Positions 13,201-23,900 of a stretch of 64,000 bases of DNA are shown here, piece after piece (position 1 is the stretch's first letter; each line of letters opens with the position of its first letter). The position numbers and the translations under genes were made by a program. The stretch lies in the NCBI GenBank assembly GCA_048013815.1, contig CM106585.1, forward strand, positions 8,246,001 to 8,310,000, read 5' to 3'. The DNA comes from Setoptus koraiensis. Taxonomy: Eukaryota > Arthropoda. Under the pieces are notes generated by a model. It saw only the letters and a program-made list of their open reading frames with translations. It ran no database searches and was not told the origin of the DNA.

Positions 13201-13787
13201 ACTAGCATAGGATCAACACAAGCAACAAATTCCAATCAACAAGACTTTTCGTGTAACAGTGACAACTATCCATCAACAGAATCTGACACTGGCCTACCCA
13301 AAGGTGAATCCATGGAGTCATTAGATATACCCAACTCAAGAATATTATGGCGACGCAGTTCAGATTATCATAGGGACTATTACAATTTTACAGACTTTAC
13401 CATGATACTCAACGAGCTTTCAGATAATATTGCATCTACGCTGCCTCGTTCAGACTCAAGATTTAGGCCGGATGTTCGAAGTTTTGAAGAGGGCGACTTG
13501 GATCAAGCAGGTAAGTGTGCACAGTAGTAATGATTTTTGGTCTGATTAATGCAAGATCCAGTCTAACCCATAAATTTCATCTTTATTTTGTAGCGAACGA
13601 AAAGCATAGACTGGAAGAGAAACAGAGAGAGGCCAGAAAGAAGGTAAAGAAAGGTACCGAGCCTCATGAAGAGTTGTTATGGTTTGAATCAGTAGTTGAT
13701 CCAGATACAAAAGAAAAAGTTTGGACTTATAAGGGTGGATATTGGGAGAGCAAAAACGACCCATCTAAATTTGCAAATATTTTCTAA
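7218..13787 (+). CDS. OSBPL1A: ORP1-type oxysterol-binding-protein-related protein, long form (ANK-PH-FFAT-ORD)
   Basis: Exons 7218-9790, 12285-13510 and 13594-13787 join in frame to 1330 codons. ORP1L-type proteins sit at contacts between late endosomes/lysosomes and the ER, where they sense or move sterol and phosphoinositide and influence organelle positioning. Seen in order: ankyrin repeats (residues about 95-165 and 265-300; SALHLAS, DTPLHKAT and NTPLHLAA), a PH domain (about 335-480, starting EGQLMKKVRFLGWKPIYAVL), a coiled region, an FFAT motif EYFDAFE at 739-745 in an acidic setting that should bind VAP proteins in the ER, and the ORD from RTQLPCPM (858) with QVSHHPP at 975-981. The C-terminal HRLEEKQREARKK matches the family. 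The start is ATG 7218 in good context (AGCATGG), not the upstream GTGs. Odd: the usual EQVSHHPP is QQVSHHPP and the usual NPLLGETYE is NPLLYETYE. The gene ends tail to tail with the KCC gene. Confidence 0.95.
9929..10010 (+). other. Candidate alternative exon of the ORP gene
   Basis: A good acceptor (CCTATTTCCTACTCAG) ends at 9928. Read from the donor at 9790 it encodes SKPPVISDAETSASDK and then runs to a TAG at 10008-10010. Used as a terminal exon it gives an ankyrin-PH-FFAT protein without the lipid-transfer domain. Used with the weak GTGTGA donor at 9974 (exon 9929-9973, 45 bases) it keeps the phase and adds 15 residues to the long form. Neither use can be proved from the sequence. Confidence 0.45.
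11186..11425 (-). CDS. Hypothetical 79-residue single-helix membrane protein (uncertain)
   Basis: An ATG-started open frame on the strand opposite the ORP gene, inside its intron. It predicts a polar N-terminus (MNCPNPAAILSVDRGSA), one strongly hydrophobic segment (around LCINILLILIVYLWMC) and a polar tail with several aromatic residues ending FEDTM. No low-complexity sequence is present and the composition looks protein-like. No family is recognised. A GTAAGTG donor-like site follows the stop by about 10 bases. It could equally be a chance frame. Confidence 0.25.
   Translation of the reverse strand: MNCPNPAAILSVDRGSAATLFYFLMSPRVIGAGWLCINILLILIVYLWMCNILCKYYPDGRKSNDYIFLQYWTDFEDTM
12019..13787 (+). 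CDS. ORP1-type protein, predicted short form from an internal first exon (ORD only)
   Basis: ATG 12019 sits in an excellent start context (GCCACCATGG) within the large ORP intron. It opens 59 coding bases (MGDFATEQKQSNESQSKSH) that end at a GT donor (12078) in the same phase as the long-form exon ending at 9790. Both therefore splice to the acceptor at 12284/12285, restoring an Arg codon and continuing into TQLPCPM. The product would be 492 residues, lacking ankyrin repeats, PH domain and FFAT motif, like vertebrate ORP1S/ORP2. Promoter position is unknown. Support is the start context, matching phase and family precedent. No transcript evidence is available here. Confidence 0.7.
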
Positions 13788-14829
13788 TATGATGATAATG
13801 CGAATCATATCGTTGCAAAGTTAAAATTACCTCAAGAAAAGGATGATTCTCCTAATGATCAGTAGTATATTCCTTTATTGCAATAGACAATCTTGGTGTA
13901 TTCTCAGATGTCAGATTGAAACAATCGTCAGTCAGTCATTAATAGGGAAAACAGAATGGAACAATAACAATCAAAAATGTGTATAATAAATTTAAAATTA
14001 TATAAAAGAAAAAAATTATTACATAACGAAGGATATGGACGGATCGGCCAAAGTTAGTTATTGTAGGTAGTAGTATAGTGCCAAAAGTTGTTATCCATGT
14101 GAGATCATGATCAATAAAAACTAACAAAATTGATTAGTTCCAAGTGAATTGAAATATTTCCAAATAATTGACCTATATATTTTGTGTCTATTTCGCAACT
14201 CTTTTATTCTAACACTTATCTAAAAGTTTGTAACATAGCTCATAATAATTCATGGTGACTTTCTCTAGTTGGCTCTAGTTGGCCAATTGTTATTTATGAC
14301 ACAGACAGCCCCAGGTTCTTCTTTCTCTATAGTCGATAATAATAACTAGTTCGTTAAAATTTAAATAGTATTAAAATTACAAAGTTTAGTTTGGATGAAC
14401 TCTTATATAATATAATGTGATACAACATGTATAATAATAGTAGAAGGTAGTAGAATCGATGATGTGTGACATAGCTGTGACATCGTGGAAGGGTGGTTGA
14501 CGTGTCTATTTTATAATTAATTAGGTAACAAATACAAGATAAACTGAACTGTGTTCACTGTTGATTACATAACCTGTTTGTCGTTGTTCAGTTTAGTCTG
14601 GCGACACGACACCCTCTCAAGTCGGTGTGTACCTGGCCGGTGTCAAAACCCGTATGTACACTGTGATGATGATTTATCAGAGGAGCAAGTTATGGGACTA
14701 ACTCCAATGACAACAACTGGAACTATGAGCAGAATGATGGCTGTTCAATTTGATCTTTGAATCATTATAATTAGTAGTCATTTGTCAATTAGTTGAAGTA
14801 TAACACGAAGTAGCGATTTCAATTCACAC
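13788..14829. other. Convergent 3' ends of the ORP and KCC genes
   Basis: Plus-strand AATAAA occurs at 13985-13990 and 14113-14118 (ORP side). A minus-strand AATAAA (TTTATT, 14203-14208) could serve KCC. The two 3' UTRs may therefore meet or overlap near 14.1-14.3 kb. No other gene is seen. Confidence 0.6.
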
Positions 14830-14921
14830 TCAGGAATGTATTGTAATGACTTCACGGCCACTTCCCTGAACTAGCAGCACACGCTCTAAACCATCGGTGA
14901 GTACCTCAATGAATTCCATAT
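14830..14921 (-). CDS. kcc: KCC coding exon 4 (C-terminus)
   Basis: A 92-base exon. The acceptor AG lies at 14923-14922 (gatcag). It completes Tyr and continues [20 protein letters not shown] and REVITIHS, then TGA at 14832-14830. This is the invariant KCC C-terminus and was found by reading the opposite strand beyond the exon 3 donor. It is too short to stand out as an open frame. Confidence 0.96.
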
Positions 14922-17900
14922 CTGATCATTCATCGGATTTGTGACATTCATTGGTTTCATCGGATCGGTCGGATTTTCAGTTGGATATTCAGTTTATAAT
15001 GAGGGAGACATGAGTAGGTATGGGAGAGAAAGGTAAATAGTGAGTCAATCTTTAAATTTTGAATTTAAATTTTGTCACAAGTTACGAGTGCTAGCGCCAC
15101 TACTTACAGTTACTTTCGGCGCCCCTGGCAAGCGTCTTAGGTGCCCCTGGCATGTTGAGTATGACTAGTTTGGCTGCGCGACTCTTACTTAAGATGACCT
15201 CATTCAATCTAATGGCCGTGTGCATTCTTCTGACATTGGCCTCGTCGGGTTTCAGATTGAGTAAGTTGGCGCCAAGTTGATTAGATGCCGACGAGTTTGT
15301 TGCGACAGGTGGCACCGCCGATGATGACGCCGCTTGTGATTGGTTAGCCGTATTAGATCGATTTGTTGCGGACGACGACGATTGTTGTTCTTGGTTTGTT
15401 GCATTACTCTTTGTTGTTGCTTTATTAGTGTCTGTGGTTGTTTCTTTTAATGAAGAATCGTCCTCATTGAATTTATATCCTACCATCGGATAGGCGCTCG
15501 TCGCGGGCTGATGCGACGATGAATCGTCCGAATAAATGGTGTCCTCGTATTCGCTTGCCGATGGCTTTCTAATGGTGAATCTAATAACACGGCCATCCAC
15601 TTGTTCCAACAGAACAGATTGTTTTCTATTTTGATTGAGTCGTTTAATGATTTCGCTACGCTGCTCCATCATGAGAGTGCGCTCGTAAGCATAATCGGAT
15701 ATTTCCGAGTCGCCCTGATGACAGTGGTGAGATTGATTGATATATTGTGAATAGTGATAATCGGTTAGATTATATGTCAGATAGCATTATATTCTATGTT
15801 GGCTAAATGGGCACATCAAGTATGATGAGAGACGAACAAAAGAGAGACAGAGGCACCTCGTCACAAACAGCTGACCATGGTTAGATGGGTCACTTGACAA
15901 CTTATGAGGCCACTCATGAGAGCAGCCACTTATGGTGGTTGCTTGCAACAGTTATAACAGTCATAACAGTTATAACAGTGCCATACACAATAGTGTTATA
16001 ATTAGATCAGCTGACAACTGATGTAATGATAGCTCAGGTTGTTGATTACAATTGTTGTTGTTGTTGTGTCAATCATGGACACTCACGAGATGTAGCCAAG
16101 TGACAGTTTTTAAGTGTTAGTTTATATGACGTGTATTTATCAAGTGTTTTTGAGATCTTTCATCAAGTGTGTATGATGTAACGCATTATTAATTATAATG
16201 TTTACTCTACACTAGATATGCGAGTAGTTGGTTGGCTGCGTAGTGCGGTGTTCGGACAAAATGGAGTTAGTATAATTATAATTGACTTTGTCCAACTGAT
16301 TATGATGGACAATTGCGAGATTTATGGCCACTTGTGACAGAATCTGCGAACATTTCAATGGAGAGGGGCCCCATTTGCAGCAGAGGCCGCCGTTAGAGGA
16401 CAAGCAAAATTGGGGACAAATTATGGCGCAAACAATAATAGTTTTAGTGGAAAAAACATACACAAGTTGTTGTTGTTTGCAGGATTTAACACTGCACTGC
16501 AACAACAACAGCAACAACAACAGCAACAACAACAGCAACAACAGCAACAACAGCAACAACAACAACAACAGCTACATAGTTACACAGTTAACGAGTGTAT
16601 TTCTATATCACTACTCGACAGTGGCAAGTGATATAGAAATAAAATAAATAAATAAACTCATTTCTTTTTGCCCGTCAGTGTGCACTGTACACATTGTTAT
16701 CAAGCTTGCACTACAGTGGCTGTTTGTTGTTGTTCAATAATCAACTAAATGGCTGGCTGACCACGCGCTGGTCGCCAACAACAACCGAGCACAATTGTTG
16801 GCCTCATTTCATGTTACTAGTGGACACAAATGATGAACTGGCCCTTACTTGTCAGACTATATGTAACAGTGTACTTATGTAATACATAATGGTGCGTGTA
16901 TGGCCACTACTGTGTCCAAAAGTGTGTAAAACTAGCTGCTCACTGTCACTGTTATTTTGTCTAGTCAGTTGTTTGCCAGTCAGTCAGCCAGCCAGCCAGC
17001 CAGTACAAAATAATAATAATAATTTTCCATTATGTGCCTCCTGCTGACCGGAAGCCTGCGGAGCAAGGAGCGACGAGTGCACCGGAAATGATGATGTCTC
17101 TCTGGATGGTGCAGTGGTCAATCATTGGCGATCTTGCTGATGCCCTAACATGGTTGGCTCGCCAATGACAAGCTGCGTGAAGCGAGTGATTTTCGATCAC
17201 TCAACAACGGTTGCTCAACAACGGTTGCTCAACAATGTTGGTCATCGTGATTGATCAGCGAGGCCGTATATATATATATATTTTCATAGCATTGCATCAG
17301 CGTTGGCTTGCTCAGGGGTCAAGTGCACACGACAAACTAACCGGCTCGAAACGCGGCTCGAAACGCAGCTCGAAATGAGAGTTGATTGGCTAACAAGCTG
17401 ATTAATTCAGCGCGCCGATAATTATTATCAATTGTCAATGCACCATCAATTATTGGCATCAACTTTGTATCGCGATGTGGCAACAGAGAATTGATAATAA
17501 TTGTGGGCACTTTTGTACCCATACAAAATGAAGTGACCATTAATACAGACAGACACAGCAGTGATACAGTGCAATGATATAGGCAAGCTAGCCAAGAAAA
17601 GTGGCCAGCTTGTAAGAGTTTGTATAGTCGGCCAAGTTACTTTGTCGGCGGCTAGTGCTGGCGTTTTGCATTTTGCAACTTGGCCTGCTTTGGGTGCTAT
17701 TGTTGATTAATTATGTGTGTAACAATTATTGATGCTTCAACTGTTCAACTACAATATACAATATATAAAGACTAAAAAATAGTAAGCCAAGGCTAGCAGT
17801 AACTGGCTAGCTATTAACTATTAGAGCATGCAAAAACTAACTGAAAACTTGTCTATCTCATATCTTGTATCGTCTATCGTATATCTTGTATCGTCTATCG

Positions 17901-20900
17901 TATATCTTGTATCGTTCCTCGTCTCTCGTTACTCGTTACTGTTATGTAAGCGCATTATTTTGTCAATGTTGTCGCAGCAACAATGTTGAGATAGTGGCAA
18001 CGCTTGCGAGAGAGAGAGAGATGATATCTGCCCAAAAGATCCCTCAATGTGAGCATTATGTCAGCATTGAGCCGTCTCCTTTAAGTGTCACTTAAGTGCC
18101 TGTCTTAGGTGAGTGTGACAGCAGTTAAAATACAGCAGCCAGTTGAAAGTTTATATTAGAGCAGCAGCGGCAGTTGTCGCAGCGATGCGACGGGCCGGTG
18201 TCGAAAGAGAAAGTTGCACAACAACAACAATGGGCGCTCTCCTTTTCTTATCCAGTCGCTAATAAGCAGCGAATAATCAAAGAAGCCACTCTAAGAAGAA
18301 AAAAGAAGCCCTAAAGCTGCAAAGCTCTAAAAGTGTAAAACTCCGACGGAGTTTGCACGACTCGCTCAAGCGTTAACGTTAAGCTCGCCGATGAGTGAGT
18401 GTCGCCAAGTTTATCTGGCTACTCATTTCAACATGACACCGATGCGACAAGTGCACTGGACTTGTCGAGATGTGAGTGAGATGACGCAAGCCCTCAACGT
18501 CTAACACTGCACCAGTGGCAGTAGTGGCAGCAGCAGCGGCAGCAACCAATTAACTGGCTCATAATGATAATGGCTTGTGATAATATCACCAGCTACTACG
18601 CACAACATAATTAGCTTGCCAGAGGGATTATGCAGCAGACAGTGGTTGGCTGGCCGCTGAATGGAGCAATTGTGCAGCAGTGTGTTGGCACCAGTTTTAA
18701 CCATAATAGATCTATATGCTGCCATTATGTAACTGTCACTGTGACAAGTATACAAATTTAATGGTATTGGCCACTAATTGAGTGAGTGGCTCATCGTTAT
18801 TATTGATTCAGCCTGGCCTGGCCATATCAACATTGAGCATACCAACATTGAGCATACCAACGTTGAGCATACCAACATTGAGCAGCATATAGCTACAGGT
18901 AAACAATTATCCGCTATTATACAATCGCTCGAGAGTGGTCGTTGTCGCATCTTTGTTTGTGCGCTCACTGCATGAATGCTCACAAACCGTTACAATCAGT
19001 TGTTACAATGGATATATCGGCTATATCCATTGGTTATGACATACGGCACACAAATACGGTGATATATGGTGATCATATGCATATCTGACAGGCCACCCCC
19101 AGACACTAGCGATCACTAGACACTGGCGATCACTAGACACTGGCGATCACTAGACACTGGCGATCACTAGACACTGGCGACGCCCCCGCCAGCCAGCAGC
19201 AGCGCCAGCAGTCAGCTGTGCTGGCAATTAGCGACAACCCAATTCATTTAGCCAATCATCGATTTATACGGTATAAAAAAAGCCGGCCCGTCGGACAGCA
19301 ATCACAGTCGTCAGTCGGTTGTTGTCGCGTTCAATACACACAGCTCAGTGAGAAACAAACGGCCTACAACAAGCTCATCGACAACAGCGCCATCAACGCA
19401 ACACCGTCAACAACAACACCAACAACAACAACAGCAACCTGAAAACAGTCAACATTCGCCTCACAACGTTCGCCAAGCGCCTCCAAATACAATAATCAGT
19501 AAATAATTAAATATCCGCAGCTCGCACCACAAGCAGCCATGTCCCAGTGTCGACAGTTCAACAAACAGACAAATATGACAGATATGACAGATATGACAGA
19601 TAGGCAATTAAATAAACAGATCGCCATCAGAGTTGTGTCAAACTACAAACCCGTCAACATGGCCCGTCTTATATCGCTGCTGTCGCTGGCGTGCGCGCTC
19701 ATACTCATACTAAACTGCAACTTTATCCGGGCCGGAGGCAAGGGCAAAGGCGGCGAGGGAAACATAATCATTTCCACCGGCGGCGGCACCAAGTCCACCA
19801 TCAAATTCATGAAGGTAAGCCACTCCGCTCGCTCATTACCTGACCAATCAATCAACCTTGTTAATTAGCTTTAATGAACTTTGTCTCTAATTGATTTTCT
19901 CTCTATCTGCCATCCACACAATTGCTGTCACTTAATTTTCTGTGTCACTCAATTGCCCGCATTCCCGCCGAAAATTTGAAAATTTGAAAATTTGGAAATT
20001 CGAAAATTCGAAAATTCGAAAATTCGCCAACCGAAAATAACAACAACAGATACCCGTACCATACCCCGTGATCAAGCACGTCCCGTACCCGGTGCCAATA
20101 CCCGTGATCCAGAAGAAATACATTCCCGTCGAGAAGTACATACCCGTCTACCCGAAACACCATGAGCACGGCGGTCACTACGGTGGCGGCGGCGGCGGAA
20201 GTGGCTACGAAAGCCAACAGCACGAACAATACAACAGTCCCGGCATGATGGGCTCCCACGAACAGCCGCAACAAATGAGCGCGGCCTCAAATCAACAAAA
20301 TCAAGCCTCGTCAGAGAGCGGCGCTCAGCCAATGTCCGCCTACTCTAACGGTCAAATGGTGATGGCCAGCTCACAGTACGCCAACCCGATGGCCGCGGCA
20401 AGCTACGGCTCGTACGGCGGCTACGGTCAGGCCGAGGGCGGTTACGGGGCCGGATTTGGCTCGTACGGGGCCGGCGGGTACGGTGGCGGCTTCGGCGCCG
20501 GCTCATCCGGATACTCGTCGTACGGCGGTGCCGGCTACGGAGACGGCGGCTACGGTGCAAGCTACGGGGGCGGTTATGGTGGCTACGGGGGCGGCTCAGG
20601 CGGCAGCGGATACGGGTTTGCGGCATCGGCCAATTCGCCGTACGCTAGCGCACTAGAGGCCACCGGCGGCAGCTCAGGCGAGAGCGCCTCACAGTATGCC
20701 CAACAATACCAAGCGGCGGCCGCACAACAGTACCCAGGCTACCACGCCCAGAGTATATCGTCCATTTCCGGTTTGGACTCATCACCGCTGACAAGCGCGG
20801 CCTCTGGTGGCTCCTCCTCGAGCGGGGCCAAGGATTACAGTGGCGAGAGCTCGCATCGGTCGCCGTCGTCGTCGACAGCGCCCACCACTGGCGGCAACAG

Positions 20901-23900
20901 AAACGCCGGCGCGTACAGTCAGTATCACTCTTACCTGCCCCATTCTCACTCGTCGTCGGCCTCATCGGCGTCGCTGTCAACAACGCCAACCACGTCATCG
21001 GCCTCGTCATCATCGGCCTCGGGTAAAAGCGGCCGCTCGCTGGCCTCGCCATACGGATCGTCGGCATCGGGATCGCCGGCGTCGGTCTCGTCCAGCTACG
21101 ACAGCTACACCGGAAGCAGCGGCAGCTCAGGTAACTCAGGTAAAAGCAACAACAACGACAATTCCTGGTCAAACAATCGTTTCACCTTTGCTACGCCCAG
21201 CTCAAGCGCAAGCAGCTCAATAGCGACAACGTCGTCTTTGGCGAACCAAGGCGCCAAAATGGGCAAATCGTCGCAGAGCGGCCAACTCCAATCGTCAGCC
21301 GGTGCCTCGTCGTCACCTATCGGCGGTTCCTCAAAATCATCACAGCAACTGGCCAATGGCGAGCTAATGCAAGCAGTGTCATCCATGACAACGGCCTATC
21401 ATCAGAGTCCGTTCAGTGCGGCCGGCGCACAACAACAAATGTTTGTAAACCAACAACCACAACAACAACAAATGTATCAGATGCAGCAGCAGCAGCAGCA
21501 GCAGCAGAATAGCAGGCCGATTGCGCAACAACAAACTACAGTCTTACCACCAATTATCTCATTGATGTCGCCACCAGTGAGCCAACAGCAGCAGCAACAG
21601 CAGCAGCAACAGTCACTACAACAGCAAGCGCCCGCGATAGGAAATCAAATTATTCAACAGATCAGAAAGCTGACGACGCAACTGACCAACAGCACCCAAA
21701 CTGCCCTAAATAACGGAATTGTTGGTGGCTCGCAAAAGCAATAGCTCAAAGGTATAATTAACAATAATAACGCGCGCTGGAGAAATGGCAACAGGTCGAT
21801 TTGAGCATCTCAATTATCGATTCGACTTCAGATTGACTCCGGACACACACACACACACACAATCTCTTTAAAATACCTTATACCTATATAAATATAAATA
21901 ACATAATTGGCAGTTGGTTTGGGTTTACTCGATAACAAACGAAGTGGTCTAATTGAGCGGGCGACACACACACACACACACTCTGAGAAGCTGCAAAGTT
22001 TTCATGACACACACACTATTAGGCACTTTCTTTAAATTGGACAATCGACTCAAATCGATTCAAATCGACGCAAATCGACGCAAATCGAGTCAGATCGACA
22101 AGACATAGATGACTCTGATTGTAACGTCTGTGTTATGCTTAGCGACACGGATGCCAACGACCGACATCTATTTGCATCCATTGATGAATACACCTGTACT
22201 AATTGTATTGTAAACTACGACTATTCAACAACAACAGTTACGTAACTGCCACTACTACTACTACTATTGCTGCTGCTGATAGTGCTACTGGCACGGTCAC
22301 CACTGCAACTACTATTACTATTACTACTACTACTACTACTACTACTACCATTATCTTACACTGTATGTCTTATGTAAGCCCCATCATATATGACAGTGGT
22401 GACACAGTAACAGTATTAGCAGCAACAATAAAAACAATTTTTCGCTATTAGATAACATGATCGCTATTAGTTGTATACGCTTGTATCGTCAGTGATATTG
22501 GTCGGTTATTTACAGTTATTTACAGTTATGTCAGCGCTTTGTGTTTGTTGGCAGTTGTCACAATTGTCGCCATTGTCACTGTTGCCACTGTTGTCACTGA
22601 TGCTAATTGCTGTTTGCTCACTTTCGTCTGGCAACAATCGTATTGACGACAATGCTGTTAATTACGCAATTGGCTTCGTTTCTTCTGCTGCGCTCACTTG
22701 ATTCCTTTTCTCCTTTGGCTGGTCAACGCGCACGGCGGCTCAAAGTGACAATTAGCAACAGTCGACAACATATATATCTGTATATCGTATATATTGCACA
22801 TAGACACTGACTGCTGCTTATTGGTGCTTGTCGCTGGCGCTGTGTGTTTGTTCATCGAGCCGAATACAAACTTATTATCAGCATTGCGCAATGCTCACTG
22901 GACTCAGTGCTGGGCTGTCTGTTACTGTATTATGTAACTTGCGCAGTCTTACATAGTCACATAATACAGGTATCATGTATCAGACAGGTACGATATGTTG
23001 CAATCAATCAGTCACATCTAACAGGCTAAATATAGTTAGCTACACATGAGGATCCCATCTGTCAATTGACTGTCACACACACACAAACAGACGTAACTAG
23101 TATTGCGCAACAACTATTGCCCAGCTCAATCAACAAAGTCGCCGCTGCAAAGTCAACACTGCCAAACACTGTTATCATAACACAGTGTTATCATAACACA
23201 GTGTTATGTAATAACAGCACTCCACCCTTATACCCCATGTAACACTGACTGCAACTGGCTTGTGATAGGACAACACTGCTGATGCAATAATAAAGCCAAT
23301 CAGTTGCTGCACTAAGCTCGCACCTAGTGATGATGGCCGAAAACAACAGCACGCAGCTAGCGGTGAACGTGAGCTCACGTTTCCGTCCGCTTTCGATCAT
23401 CCAAACCAATCTGACACAAGTTGTTAATCTGGCCACCAGTCTTTCACGCTTGCACGCTGCACACGCCACGAAAGAATGTCAGCCCATTAGTGCTCGCATC
23501 CTCCAACGACAATCACTGCAATCAATACATCGATACATCAACACTGTGAGCCACGCAAGCCAATTGTAACAATTGTGGGCCTCATTAAGCACTTACGTAA
23601 CGTAACGTAACATTGCGTAACGTAATATTGCGTAGGTAATAACGGAATTGTGTCACTGTCTTGGCGGGCGCTCGATCAGCGTTGATAGATGACGATGATA
23701 ACGTGCGTGCGTACTCACTTGCTGTGCAGCACTCACCAACGCGCCGCTGGCACACGCTGCTGGTTGTGTCACGCACGATTGTGCTATGTAATCTGTGCAC
23801 ATAGCGACCTTGCGCGCGCGCGCGCGCGACCAAATCAAATCAACTGCTGACACCGCGATAACTGCTGACAGCGCGCCTAGTGTGCGCATGATTTTGGCAC

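Larger units (their letters stand above)
15715..19100. other. KCC intron 2, 3'-proximal part
   Basis: About 3.4 kb with no supported gene. It holds a CAA/CAG microsatellite (16499-16570), a 14-bp perfect hairpin (16599-16640), a 21-bp tandem repeat (17860-17916) and a 15-bp tandem repeat (18826-18885). Gln- and Leu-rich open frames here come only from the microsatellite. Confidence 0.7.

Noticed and set aside
16410..16631. Poly-Gln, poly-Asn/Ser and poly-Leu open frames around 16.5 kb
   Set aside because: All come from one CAA/CAG microsatellite read in different phases; no conserved flanking sequence or splice sites.
19539..19658. Upstream ATG as the start of the Gly-rich protein
   Set aside because: It would place 40 polar residues, partly from an ATGACAGAT repeat, ahead of a clean signal peptide that begins at ATG 19659.
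20072..21386. Arg-rich and Ala-rich frames overlapping the Gly-rich gene
   Set aside because: Other-phase and antisense readings of the same GC-rich exon.
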